Below, in pieces: positions 17,801 through 26,067 of a DNA stretch of 64,000 nucleotides (positions are counted from its first letter, which is position 1; the number at the start of each line of letters is the position of its first letter). Under the pieces are notes generated by a model. That model had not been told where the DNA came from, did no database searches, and worked only from the letters and a program-made list of their open reading frames with translations. The translations under genes were made by a program, and so were the position numbers. Location of the stretch: positions 124,001 to 188,000 of the forward strand of contig CAZUCC010000002.1 of assembly GCA_964619065.1 (NCBI GenBank). Reading direction: 5' to 3'. Source of the stretch: JANXUC01 sp964619065. GTDB taxonomy: Bacteria; Acidobacteriota; Terriglobia; Terriglobales; Acidobacteriaceae.

Positions 17801-18147
17801 GGTACGAACTGAATTACGGCTTGTTTACGATGCAGGCGGCGAACCATCAGGGATCCCTCGCGCCTCAGCATTCCTTCCTGCAAGTGCAATCGGAGAATGT
17901 CGTGGTCACTGCGGTGAAAAGGGCAGAGGATGACAATGCGCTGATCGTTCGCTTCTATGAGTGGGCTGGCAAAGATGGCGACGTCAAGCTCCAGCTTCCT
18001 CCGGGAGCGCAGACAGCATCTGAGACCAATCTAATGGAGAAGCCGGCAGGAAATCTCTCTCTATCAAACGGCGCGGTGAGCGTTCCAACCAAGCCCTACG
18101 AGATTAAGACAGTGAAAATACAATTTGCGCCCGCGGCTTCACTATGA
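14890..18147 (+). CDS. Alpha-mannosidase, glycoside hydrolase family 38, exported
   Basis: 1085 residues with an N-terminal hydrophobic signal (about 1-25). The GH38 catalytic domain starts near 258: zinc ligands in GNSHIDMAWLWPW (H265, D267), nucleophile Asp377 in WNPDSFGYNWQLPQ, and a further zinc-site His in HFHDIMPGSG near 586. Family enzymes remove alpha-linked mannose by a retaining, zinc-dependent mechanism. The N-terminal 60-180 is a beta-rich carbohydrate-binding-like region, and the C-terminal half is the usual GH38 beta-sandwich. Its stop overlaps the sugar-porter start (ATGA at 18144), and a GH2 gene follows. The export signal suggests action outside the cytoplasm on glycan or mannan fragments. 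Confidence 0.93.
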   Translation: MARIKRLLTLTLFSVLFLGTLGFPLVAPQTTETPDPYKPVLDRLDSFSVLPVADWRFHADVPHPEDPSLDDSTWEAVKTDEKWSTGSRVFRRWIEVPEKLNGYSLTGASLRLDLTFDSDGPLTMTIFSNGGLVYHGSDSSQQPIVLTQNAQPGQRFLVVARLNAAEVPTKISGSRLLIESPSVRPSPSLIREEIVAARPLIAAYAEGKAEREQQLDAAVKAIDFSALDHGDQAAFDNSLRLAQTKLEVLKPWLQQFTIRAVGNSHIDMAWLWPWTETVEVVRNTFRSALDLTSEYPDFKFTMSSARTYEWMEEKYPDLFKEIEQRVKEGRWEVIGGMWVEPDLNMPAGESLTRQILVGKRYFQKKFGKDIQIGWNPDSFGYNWQLPQIYKKSGIDYFVTQKLLWAHEFTTFPYKLFWWEAPDGSKLLTYFPHDYASPIEAEGLANDLSVWAPAIYGPQLSGTPEMMHLYGVGDHGGGPTRAMLDNAARLMAPNVVFPKLQFSTATAFFADLDKKLPTMKVPVWNDELYFQYHRGVFTTQADTKQRIRRTEETLLNAEKFSSLAFLYGRPYPQEDMERSWKRLLFDHFHDIMPGSGIAVNYLDAQRNLEDVRRTGREIINGSLSEIAARVNTVGQGVPVVIFNSLSWPRTEVIETEVQLPAAATKIQVVDSTGKLADSQLLSMDRATHRAHFLLLASTPSLGYSTYFVRSATTAVANHSTVKATADTLENEFVRLKVDAQTGCMTSLYDKRSRTEALAASETDTGGPKDSVCGNLLQAFYDKPKDWDAWNIDADFEKQHWEIDKADEVKLVENGPLRAVIRIKQHFQNSTFVQDVTMYAGVPRVDVKMQADWHEKHILLKVAFPLSAHSPKVTYEIPYGSIERSTERTTPAEQGQFEVPALQWADISNAQHGFSLLNDSKYGYDAKGNVLRLSLLRSPEWPDPHADEGHHEFIYSLYPHGGSWRDAQTVRRGYELNYGLFTMQAANHQGSLAPQHSFLQVQSENVVVTAVKRAEDDNALIVRFYEWAGKDGDVKLQLPPGAQTASETNLMEKPAGNLSLSNGAVSVPTKPYEIKTVKIQFAPAASL

Positions 18148-19469
18148 ATAAACACAAGCTGCTGGGCTGGTCGTTGACCGTCGCTTTGAGCGGATTCCTG
18201 TTTGGTCTGGATACAGCCGTCATTTCCGGGGCGGAACAGACCATACAAAATCTTTGGCATTTGACCGATAAAATGCATGGCCTGGCGATATCCATTGCAC
18301 TGTATGGAACCGTCATCGGAGCCATGTCAGGAGGGGTCTTCGCCGACAAACTCGGACGGAAGAAGAGCCTGTTTTGGATTGGCTCTTTATTTTTGGTTTC
18401 TTCTCTGGGCTCCGCTCTGTCACAGAATGTGTATGTGTTCATGGTTTTCCGCTTGATGGGTGGGCTCTGCATTGGCGCATCTTCGGTGGTCTCACCACTC
18501 TACATTTCCGAAATTGCCCCGGCAGCCCGAAGAGGCTTGCTGGTGGCTTTGTTTCAGTTCAACATTGTTTTTGGAATCCTGATCGCTTACGTATCCAATT
18601 ATCTTCTGCAAAGCTCAAATAGCCCTGATGCCTGGCGCTGGATGCTCGGCGTTGTCGCAATTCCGTCTTTGATTTTCACTCTGCTCACGCTGCTGATTTC
18701 AGAGAGCCCTCGCTGGTTGGCGTTACATCGCGGCAACGTTGCGGACGCGCTTGCAGTTCTCAAAGAAATCGAACCGGCTGAAGCGGACGCGACTCTTGCT
18801 TCGATTCTCGCATCGCGCGATCGAGCTCTGGCAAGCCCCAGCAAGGCGTTCTTTTCCGCGCACTACAGCTGGCCGATTCTTTTGGCGTTTTTGTTGGCGT
18901 TCTTCAATCAACTATCGGGGATCAACGCCATCATTTACTATGCGCCTCGTGTTTTCGCCATGACCGGGTTGAGCCAGTCGAGTGCGTTGCTTTCCACAGC
19001 AGGCATCGGCTTAGTCAATCTGATCTTTACGATGCTCGGACTGACTCTGATTGACCGCTTTGGGCGCAGAGTGCTGATGTATATCGGTTCCTTCGGCTAC
19101 ATCGTTTCCTTGAGTCTTATGGCGTTGGCTTTTTACCGCAATTCGTTCGCGGGCATGACAATTTTTGTATTTGTCTTCATCGCTTCCCACGCGGTGGGGC
19201 AGGGAGCGGTGATCTGGGTATTCATTGGGGAAATCTTTCCCAACGAGGTGCGCGCAGCAGGACAGTCCTTGGGCTGCTTCACGCATTGGATGTTCGCCGC
19301 CATCATTACGAATGTATTTCCCTACATGGCTGGCCGTTTTGGAGGTGCTCCCATCTTTGCGTTTTTCTCCGTCATGATGGTGTTCCAGCTCTTGTATGTG
19401 TCGTTCATGATGCCGGAAACCAAAGGTGTGTCGCTGGAAGACCTGCAGAGGAGCCTGACTTCCGCCTAG
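18144..19469 (+). CDS. MFS sugar porter
   Basis: 441 residues with about twelve membrane segments. Sugar-porter signatures are GVFADKLGRKKS after TM2, the PESPR-like SESPRWL after TM6, and the C-terminal PETKG. It is an inner-membrane symporter for a monosaccharide, probably the mannose or other hexose released by the glycosidases encoded on each side. Translation is coupled to the mannosidase gene by a four-base overlap, and the GH2 gene begins about 20 bases after its stop. The exact sugar is not readable. Confidence 0.9.
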   Translation: MNKHKLLGWSLTVALSGFLFGLDTAVISGAEQTIQNLWHLTDKMHGLAISIALYGTVIGAMSGGVFADKLGRKKSLFWIGSLFLVSSLGSALSQNVYVFMVFRLMGGLCIGASSVVSPLYISEIAPAARRGLLVALFQFNIVFGILIAYVSNYLLQSSNSPDAWRWMLGVVAIPSLIFTLLTLLISESPRWLALHRGNVADALAVLKEIEPAEADATLASILASRDRALASPSKAFFSAHYSWPILLAFLLAFFNQLSGINAIIYYAPRVFAMTGLSQSSALLSTAGIGLVNLIFTMLGLTLIDRFGRRVLMYIGSFGYIVSLSLMALAFYRNSFAGMTIFVFVFIASHAVGQGAVIWVFIGEIFPNEVRAAGQSLGCFTHWMFAAIITNVFPYMAGRFGGAPIFAFFSVMMVFQLLYVSFMMPETKGVSLEDLQRSLTSA

Positions 19470-19490
19470 CTTTACGTGTCATACGATTCT

Positions 19491-21821
19491 ATGGACCGAC
19501 GAGACTTCTTAAGAACCACAGGTACCGTACTTGCGGGTGCCACGCTTGCACCGAACGCGTTTGCGGATACTCCTGCCGGATCGGAGGCTCACACTTCCAG
19601 CGGCCGTTTGATTTTTCCGATCAATCGAAACTGGCGCTACAGCCGCATTCGCATGGATGGTGCGCTCGACAGGGATTTTGACGATTCAGGATTTGAGCGC
19701 GTCGCGATTCCCCATACCAATATTCGTCTGCCCTGGCACGGCTTTGACGAAAAGACCTACCAATTTGTTTCCATCTATCGCCGGCGTTTCAAGCTTCCGT
19801 CTGACAGCAAAGGAAAGCACATCTTCGTTGATTTTGAAGGCGTCATGACCGCTTCCGCCGTGTGGATCAATGGCCGAAAACTAGGCGAATACAAGGGTGG
19901 ATACACTCCTTTTTCTTTCGACCTTACGCCGGGCATCGATTTTGACGGCGAGAATGTGCTCGCGATTGAAGTTGATTCCCGTGAGCGACAGGACATTCCA
20001 CCTTTCGGCGATCAGATTGACTATCTTACGTTCGGGGGTATATACCGTGAAGTCTCCCTCCGGGCCGTTTCCTCCACCTTTATCGAGAACATCTATGCCA
20101 AGCCGAAAGACGTGCTCTCGGCGCATCCCAGCCTTGAGGTCGACTGCTACCTCCAGCACTTGGAGCCGTTGCGCGAAAGACTTACCTTGGAAGTTGAGCT
20201 TCGAGACGGCTCCAATGTGTTGGCGAAAGTGACGCAACCAGTTCCGCTCAGCCAGTCCTTTGGTCCTGAGTCAGCTGCACAGATACTTCGTCTCGAAAAT
20301 TTAACCGGAATTCAACTCTGGGACCTCGATCATCCAAATCTTTACTCCGTGCATGTCCGCTTGCTGCGCGGAACACAGGTCATCGATCAAGATTCCCGCA
20401 CCATCGGCTTTCGTGAAGCCCAATTCACGGACCACGGTTTTGAACTCAACGGCAAGGTTATCAAGCTCCGCGGACTCGACCGTCATCAAACCTTTCCGTT
20501 TGTAGGGCAGGCAATGCCGGGCCGCGTTCAGCGCCGCGATGCTGAGATCTTGCGGAAGAAGCTCAAGTGCAATATCGTCCGTACTTCGCATTATCCTCAG
20601 TCCCGCCATTTTCTGGATGCTTGTGACGAGTTCGGCTTGCTCGTCCTCGAAGAGATCCCGGGCTGGCAGCATATCGGCGACCAGTCCTGGAAAGAAATTG
20701 CCATCGACAACGTCCGCCGCATGGTCCGTCGCGACTGGAACCATCCCTCGATCATCCTGTGGGGCGTGCGCATCAACGAGTCCAGCGACGACCATGACTT
20801 TTACACGCGGACCAATGCCATGGCTCACACCCTTGATCCGATTCGTCAGACTGGGGGCATTCGCGCCTTTCAGGGGTCGGAATTTCTCCGAGATGTGTTC
20901 ACGCTGAACGACTTCGGTTTCCCGTTAAAGCCGCCCAATCATCCGCGCTACCTGAATACGGAATTTGTGGGTCACACCTATAACACTAAAACCATCGACA
21001 ATGCCGACCGGCTCATCGAGCACACAGTGCGCCACGCCCGCGTCCATGACCAGCTCGCATCGAATCCCCAATACGCTGGTGGCATCGCCTGGTGCGCCTT
21101 CGACTACGCCACGCACGCAGACTTCGGATCAGGCGACCGCATCTGTTACCACGGCGTCACCGACATTTTCCGTGAACCCAAGCCCGCCTCCGGCTTCTAC
21201 AGGTCGCAGTGCGATCCTGCGGATGAAGTTGTCCTGGAGCTTGCATTCCACTGGGCGCCCAGCGACGAGGCTGGAGGACTTTCGAAAGGGATGATCTGCT
21301 CAAATTGCGACCATATTAAGATATATGTTCGTGACAGGCTGGTCATGGAAGTTGATCCCGACCGCATCACTTACCCTCACCTTCGTTATGCGCCCTTTGC
21401 GGTAGACTTTGGCGAAGTCCTGGATAACGGCTGGGGTGACTTGCGCTTGGAGGGCTACATCCAAGGTAAGCGAGTAATAGAAAAGAAATATTCAGGAAAT
21501 GGGGTCGATCAGAAATTCTTACTTGTGGCCGATGATACTCGGCTCGTTGCCGATGGTGCGGATACGATTCGTGTCGTCCTTCGTGTCACGGATGAGTTCG
21601 GGAATGTCCGTCCCTTTGCGAACGATGCCATCATTCTGGAGCTAGAGGGTCCAGGAGAAATGATTGGCGACAATCCGTTTGTACTTGTGGGTGGCACTGG
21701 AGCCATCTGGATTAGGGCCAAGGAGCAAACCGGGCAACTCCGGCTAAAGGCAAGCCATCCCAGGTTAGGAACACAGCAAGTGGATTTCGAAATCGTCACG
21801 ACTCCGCCAGAATCCGTCTAA
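19491..21821 (+). CDS. Glycoside hydrolase family 2 enzyme with twin-arginine signal
   Basis: 776 residues from the ATG at 19491; an in-frame GTG at 19476 adds five residues. MDRRDFLRTTG is a Tat signal, ending near NAFA. The order is GH2 sugar-binding jelly roll (about 45-190), Ig-like domain, TIM barrel, then a C-terminal Ig-like domain of the Glyco_hydro2_C5 sort. The acid/base is probably E430 (GVRINESS) and the nucleophile E491 (NTEFVGH). GH2 includes beta-galactosidases, beta-mannosidases and beta-glucuronidases, and I cannot choose between them. The operon with a GH38 mannosidase and a sugar porter favours trimming of a mannose-containing glycan. Confidence 0.88.
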   Translation: MDRRDFLRTTGTVLAGATLAPNAFADTPAGSEAHTSSGRLIFPINRNWRYSRIRMDGALDRDFDDSGFERVAIPHTNIRLPWHGFDEKTYQFVSIYRRRFKLPSDSKGKHIFVDFEGVMTASAVWINGRKLGEYKGGYTPFSFDLTPGIDFDGENVLAIEVDSRERQDIPPFGDQIDYLTFGGIYREVSLRAVSSTFIENIYAKPKDVLSAHPSLEVDCYLQHLEPLRERLTLEVELRDGSNVLAKVTQPVPLSQSFGPESAAQILRLENLTGIQLWDLDHPNLYSVHVRLLRGTQVIDQDSRTIGFREAQFTDHGFELNGKVIKLRGLDRHQTFPFVGQAMPGRVQRRDAEILRKKLKCNIVRTSHYPQSRHFLDACDEFGLLVLEEIPGWQHIGDQSWKEIAIDNVRRMVRRDWNHPSIILWGVRINESSDDHDFYTRTNAMAHTLDPIRQTGGIRAFQGSEFLRDVFTLNDFGFPLKPPNHPRYLNTEFVGHTYNTKTIDNADRLIEHTVRHARVHDQLASNPQYAGGIAWCAFDYATHADFGSGDRICYHGVTDIFREPKPASGFYRSQCDPADEVVLELAFHWAPSDEAGGLSKGMICSNCDHIKIYVRDRLVMEVDPDRITYPHLRYAPFAVDFGEVLDNGWGDLRLEGYIQGKRVIEKKYSGNGVDQKFLLVADDTRLVADGADTIRVVLRVTDEFGNVRPFANDAIILELEGPGEMIGDNPFVLVGGTGAIWIRAKEQTGQLRLKASHPRLGTQQVDFEIVTTPPESV

Positions 21822-21832
21822 CGATTGCGTGA

Positions 21833-21852
21833 GGACGGCAGTTCAGCCGTCC
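21833..21852. terminator. hairpin between convergent GH2 and TPR genes
   Basis: GGACGGC-AGTTCA-GCCGTCC, a 7-bp perfect stem in the 76-base gap between convergent genes. No T-run is visible on either side, so its role as a bidirectional terminator is tentative. Confidence 0.45.
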
Positions 21853-21897
21853 AAGGTGAGCAAAAATTGCGCCGATCCGTCTGCATCCAGTGGCCCC

Positions 21898-23547
21898 TCA
21901 TGGTTTGTCCTCCTCAGGCGGAGTTTCTTCCTTTACGATTCGCAGGCGATGCCGGTCCGGCGTCTTCTTGCCTTCTTCTTCATTCAACTGATTCAGATTT
22001 GCCAGCATCGCGCTGGCCAACTCCGGTTTTCCTTTGCGCCGGTAGGCGATCACCAGCTGCAGATAGACAGCGGTATTCTTCGAATTGATTGTCCGCGCTT
22101 GTTCCAAATGTCGCAGCGCGTCATCCACCCGGTTCTCTTTGAGGTAGACCTTTGCCAACTCGACCTGTGTATCGCAAGATTTTACGTCGAGTTCCAAGGA
22201 TTTTTCCAGCGCCGCCTTTGCTTCTGCAAATTCCGGAACGCCGGGCATGGCTCCGGAGTTCAGTAAGGCCTTGCCCAAGAGATATTGCAGCATCGGGTCC
22301 CTAGGCTTTTCTGCCACGCGCTGGCGCAACGACGCAATCGCTTTAACAGGATCCCCGGCTTCCATGTAGCTGACGCTCAACGCGGCATAACTCAGATTTT
22401 TCTCAGGTGCGAGGCGGCCAGCGAGTTGAAAGTCTTTTTCCGCTAACTCGAATTGTCCAGTCAGCGCATACATTACACCTCTCTGAAAAATCAACCGGTC
22501 CGATTGCGGATGGTAGTGCAGTCCTGTTTGGAGAACCTGCATCCCTATATCGTAGGCCTCGTACTTTGTGCAGAGCGCGGTGAGGTTCACAAAGTTGTTC
22601 TCGTCCTCCGGCGCGAGCTGCGTAGCCGCCCGCAGCGTGTCAATCGCTTCTTGCGTTTGATGGTTGCCCTCATATGCCTCCGCCAACAGAGCATGTAGCT
22701 CTGTCCTATTGGGCACCTGGTCAATGAGTTTACGGAGGACTTCAATGGCGAGAAGGAACTGTTTCGTTTCTACATAGCAGATCGCAAGATTAAATCCTGC
22801 ATTGTAAGATTCCGGAACTCCGCCGCCTGCGTTCCTGAAGAAAGGAACAGCTTCCTGGAACAGTTCGTGCTGCGCTAATACAAGACCCAGACGAAACTGC
22901 CATTGCGGAGCAATTTTGCTCGGCTCCAACTGTTCCAGAACTTCTCGTGCCTTCTGCGTCTCTTCAAGCTGGAGATCGCTTTCGATCAACTCGGAGGCGA
23001 CACTTGGGTCTTGGACCAACGCTCCCGTCTTCGCCAAATGTTCAGCTGCCCCACGATAATCCCGCCGGGAATAGGCGATCTTGCCCAGATAGGCATGGAG
23101 CACGGGATCATTCGGCGCCAACTTCAGCGCTGCTTCAAAATGGCGAAGCGCGTATGTGGCCTCGTTCAGTGCCAGCTCATTGATTGCCAGATTCTTGAGT
23201 GCGGGGACAAAGTTCGGTTGAACTTGAAGAGCTTTTTGATACTCCTGATTTGCCGCCGGCAGTTCTCCCTTGCCAGTCAGCGCAATGCCAAGGAGATTGT
23301 GTGTCTGCACATTGTGAGGATTGTGAACCAGAGATCGTGTGAGTAAAGCAATGCCCCGATCCAACTGACCTTGTCGTATCAGTGTCTCCGCCTGAGTATT
23401 CGCGGCAAGATTCGGAGAGTTTGCACTCGGAGTCGCGGGAGCGACCACAGGCAAAAGCAACGGCCAGAGGGTCGCAACTGTCGTGACAACTGAGCGAAGC
23501 TGTCTGATGCCCCGGACGCCTTCGTGGTTGGTAAGTGAACGAAACAT
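21898..23547 (-). CDS. Tetratricopeptide repeat protein, exported or membrane-anchored
   Basis: 549 residues. A hydrophobic stretch (VVTTVATLWPLLLPVVAPATP, about 20-40) looks like a signal or anchor. Most of the protein (about 48-520) is a run of TPR units with the A-x-x-x-Y/L-x-x-A-L pattern, for example AANQEYQKALQVQPN, ALRHFEAALKLAPND and AEKDFQLAGRLAP. The tail is charged (KEETPPEEDKP). TPR proteins are scaffolds, so no enzymatic role is expected. It lies downstream of the second lacI gene on the same strand with 59 bases between, and may share its transcript. Confidence 0.85.
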   Translation of the reverse strand: MFRSLTNHEGVRGIRQLRSVVTTVATLWPLLLPVVAPATPSANSPNLAANTQAETLIRQGQLDRGIALLTRSLVHNPHNVQTHNLLGIALTGKGELPAANQEYQKALQVQPNFVPALKNLAINELALNEATYALRHFEAALKLAPNDPVLHAYLGKIAYSRRDYRGAAEHLAKTGALVQDPSVASELIESDLQLEETQKAREVLEQLEPSKIAPQWQFRLGLVLAQHELFQEAVPFFRNAGGGVPESYNAGFNLAICYVETKQFLLAIEVLRKLIDQVPNRTELHALLAEAYEGNHQTQEAIDTLRAATQLAPEDENNFVNLTALCTKYEAYDIGMQVLQTGLHYHPQSDRLIFQRGVMYALTGQFELAEKDFQLAGRLAPEKNLSYAALSVSYMEAGDPVKAIASLRQRVAEKPRDPMLQYLLGKALLNSGAMPGVPEFAEAKAALEKSLELDVKSCDTQVELAKVYLKENRVDDALRHLEQARTINSKNTAVYLQLVIAYRRKGKPELASAMLANLNQLNEEEGKKTPDRHRLRIVKEETPPEEDKP

Positions 23548-23606
23548 GCTCTTAGAGTTGATCGTATCGCAGAACTGCCACGGAAGCCCTCGTCCTTGCC
23601 AAAGTT

Positions 23607-24662
23607 CTATTTACGCTGGCGGCTCCGCGTTGATGAGGTCTTTGTCGCGATGCGTAGCCCGGACTTTCGTGCCGGAGCGGTCGACTTTCGTACGACCAAC
23701 TTCGTTCCAAGATAATAGTCAGCGCCCTTTCGCCGCTTCAGCTTCAGCAGTTTGTCCAGCGCTTCAAATGCAATGGTCCCCAGTTGTTCTCGGGGAACGC
23801 TGATGGTGGTCAGCGGCGGGCGAGCGAGGAAAGCAAAGGAGATATCATCGATACCTACCACGGAGACGTCCTCGGGAACCCGGACCCCGGCCTCTTCGAG
23901 CGCATTCATGGCTCCCATGGCAATAATGTCGCTCCCGCAGAAAATGACTGTGGGGATCTCCGGCTGAGAAAGAACTTCACGCACGGCCGAAGCTCCAGCG
24001 TCCACGCGATAGTTGCAGTCGATGACGGGAAGGGGACTCAGCTTTCGTTCGTTCAATCCGTCGACCAGCGCGTGCTTAATGGTGATTGCAGTGTGATTGT
24101 CACCAGGCCCGGCGATGACAGCGGCCCGTCGATGACCGAGCGAGACCACGTGTTCAATGGCCTGGGAAATTCCACTCTGGTAGTCAATGGCGATATTGCT
24201 GATTAGCGTCTCAGCGGGACCGAGATTACAAAAAACAAGTCCAATTCCTGCGGAAGTGAGTTCGGAAGTCACTTTCCGGTCGACGGATGAAGTCATAATC
24301 GCGACCCCGCGAACATCGCTTTCAATCAGCTTTCGCATGATCGATTCCGTGCGGGCTCGATGGTACTCGGTGTTCCGGAGCAGGACGTCGAATCCCCGGT
24401 CCCAGGCCGCAGTCTGGAAGCCGCGAATGATTTCTGGAAAATACGGATTTGCGATTTCGGAAATTACAAGCCCGAACAAATCGCTTTGACCCGTCGCCAA
24501 CCGTTGCGCATGAACGTTCTTGAAATAGTTGAGCTGACCAACCACCTCGAGGACGCGCCGCTCGGTCTCGGGTGAAATGTATTGGGTTTTGTTGAGGACG
24601 CGCGAAACAGTAGCCGGAGAAACACCAGCTCGCTTAGCCACCTCCCGCATGGTGTGGCTCAT
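23607..24662 (-). CDS. LacI family transcriptional repressor (second)
   Basis: 351 residues. The helix-turn-helix is at the very N-terminus (MREVAKRAGVSPATVSRVLNKT, about 5-26), then the hinge and a sugar-binding domain ending in RPPLTTISVPREQLG. AAAGGAG lies five bases before the ATG. The tail after about 335 is basic and probably disordered. It is divergent from the SIS-DUF1080-ROK-MFS genes, whose promoter region carries GAAACC-GGTTTC palindromes typical of LacI family sites, so it is very likely their repressor. The inducer is unknown. Confidence 0.9.
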   Translation of the reverse strand: MSHTMREVAKRAGVSPATVSRVLNKTQYISPETERRVLEVVGQLNYFKNVHAQRLATGQSDLFGLVISEIANPYFPEIIRGFQTAAWDRGFDVLLRNTEYHRARTESIMRKLIESDVRGVAIMTSSVDRKVTSELTSAGIGLVFCNLGPAETLISNIAIDYQSGISQAIEHVVSLGHRRAAVIAGPGDNHTAITIKHALVDGLNERKLSPLPVIDCNYRVDAGASAVREVLSQPEIPTVIFCGSDIIAMGAMNALEEAGVRVPEDVSVVGIDDISFAFLARPPLTTISVPREQLGTIAFEALDKLLKLKRRKGADYYLGTKLVVRKSTAPARKSGLRIATKTSSTRSRQRK

Positions 24663-24788
24663 CGTTTCTCCTTTGCGTGGAGGAGGACTTCCTCAGTTTG
24701 AAAAGGGCGGGAATCGGTCATGCGTGAATCGAACCTGGGGATGCCTTGGGAGGACACGCGGCTCGCGCATGCTGGGAAAGGGCTTTCC

Positions 24789-24800
24789 GAAACCGATTAG
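24789..24800. promoter_or_regulatory. weak GAAACC-type half operator on the LacI2 side
   Basis: GAAACCGATTAG matches GAAACCGGTTTC at 9 of 12 positions and lies upstream of the second lacI gene, so it could mediate autoregulation. The rest of the 24663-24889 gap shows no gene I can support. Confidence 0.3.
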
Positions 24801-24889
24801 CATCCACCGCTTGAAACTATCATGCTTTACCAGCAAAGGCCACAAGGAGGACATGGTTTGTGATGCGGCCGGCACACATGGGAAAAGGC

Positions 24890-24919
24890 TTGACAAGCGG
24901 GCAGGCTGGGCTAAAGAAT
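24890..24919 (+). promoter_or_regulatory. Promoter of the SIS-DUF1080-ROK-MFS cluster
   Basis: TTGACA (24890-24895) with TAAAGA (24912-24917) at 16 bases, or AAGAAT (24914-24919) at 18. The operator pair begins about ten bases downstream. Confidence 0.6.
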
Positions 24920-24928
24920 GGCTTCCAT

Positions 24929-24953
24929 GAAACCGGTTTCTGAAACCGCTTTC
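24929..24953. promoter_or_regulatory. tandem LacI-type operator before the SIS gene
   Basis: GAAACCGGTTTC (24929-24940) is a perfect 12-bp palindrome. A second copy, GAAACCGCTTTC (24942-24953), is imperfect only at the centre and starts 13 bases later. Both lie just after the -10 box, as expected for repression by the divergent LacI protein. Confidence 0.7.
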
Positions 24954-24971
24954 TTTTACCGCACTCAGCCT

Positions 24972-26048
24972 ATGACGCACTTCCTGCAAGATATCCTCCG
25001 CCAACCTCTCGAACTCCAGCGGACTCTGGACTATCTTCGGGGACCAGGCCAGCGCCCCCTGCTGGAGGCGGCAGCGGTAGTTCGGAATGCCCGCTCTATC
25101 TATCTGACTGGAATTGGCAGCAGCTGGCATGCCGCGTTGACGGCCGCGCCCCTATTTTCAAAGGGTGGTTGTCCGGTCTACATGCAGGATGCGGCCGAAT
25201 TGTTACTGTTTTCTACGCTTCCGTCCGGAGCCGTCATCATTGTCATTTCGCGCACCGGCCGCAGTATAGAGATCGTTCGTCTGCTGGCGAAGGCTCGCGA
25301 GTGCGGTGCGATCGTCATAGGTGTGACGAATTCGGAGGATGGGCCGCTCGCCCGTGAAGCGCAGATCCCGATTGTGGTTGCGACGAAGTTCGACCATGGA
25401 ATCTCAGTCAACACGTACTCCACGTTGGCCCTTGCCGCTGGCGCGCTGGCGAGTGCCACGGTTTCTTCTTTTGATGACGCGCTCGTCAGTTCACTCACGC
25501 GCGCCGTCGCTGGGACTGATCGGGCTATGGCAGGATGGCAGGATAAGATTGCGAACACAAGCTGGCTTTTGCCTGATACGATTTGCTACTTTCTCGCGCG
25601 CGGTTCGAGTTTGGGCAGCGGCTATGAGGCTAGACTCCTGTGGGAAGAAGGCGTCAAATCTCCGGCGACGGCGATGGGCACAGGCAGCTTTCGCCATGGT
25701 CCACAGGAGATGGTGTTTGGGGGTTCGCGGTTCGGTATGTGGATCGATGGGCGACATATGCGGGGCCAAGACCTCGCGGTGGCGCGGGATCTGAGACGAC
25801 TGGGAGCATCCGTCATGTTGATTGGCCACGACATTCTCGAAGACGCAGGCGACTTGGTCTTCCGTCTTCCTGAAGTGCCACCCGAGTGGCAATTCCTGAT
25901 CGACATCATCCCAGCTCAGCTCGCGGCGGAATTTCTGGCGCGGCTCTCCGGAGTGGACTGTGATTCTTTTCGCCTCTGTTCTTATATCGTCGAAGACGAA
26001 TGGGGTTTATTCCACAAGCAAGGAGAAGTACCGAAAGACAAGAACTAG
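24972..26048 (+). CDS. SIS domain sugar isomerase/deaminase-like protein
   Basis: 358 residues from the ATG at 24972. An ORF start at 24918 is rejected because it overlaps the -10 region and would place the operator inside the gene. Two SIS domains resemble the isomerase half of GlmS: SIYLTGIGSSWHAAL near 40-54 and VISRTGRSIEIVRL near 90-104 bind the sugar phosphate. There is no glutaminase domain, so it would act as a ketose-aldose isomerase or amino-sugar-phosphate deaminase in the cytoplasm. It is first in the cluster with DUF1080, ROK kinase and MFS genes. The substrate is not determined. Confidence 0.85.
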   Translation: MTHFLQDILRQPLELQRTLDYLRGPGQRPLLEAAAVVRNARSIYLTGIGSSWHAALTAAPLFSKGGCPVYMQDAAELLLFSTLPSGAVIIVISRTGRSIEIVRLLAKARECGAIVIGVTNSEDGPLAREAQIPIVVATKFDHGISVNTYSTLALAAGALASATVSSFDDALVSSLTRAVAGTDRAMAGWQDKIANTSWLLPDTICYFLARGSSLGSGYEARLLWEEGVKSPATAMGTGSFRHGPQEMVFGGSRFGMWIDGRHMRGQDLAVARDLRRLGASVMLIGHDILEDAGDLVFRLPEVPPEWQFLIDIIPAQLAAEFLARLSGVDCDSFRLCSYIVEDEWGLFHKQGEVPKDKN

Positions 26049-26067
26049 GTTTCTGGAGGATATTTTC

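Noticed and set aside
24918..24971. Upstream extension of the SIS gene to an earlier ATG
   Set aside because: It would put the -10 region and both operator copies inside the coding region; the ATG at 24972 fits the family N-terminus better.
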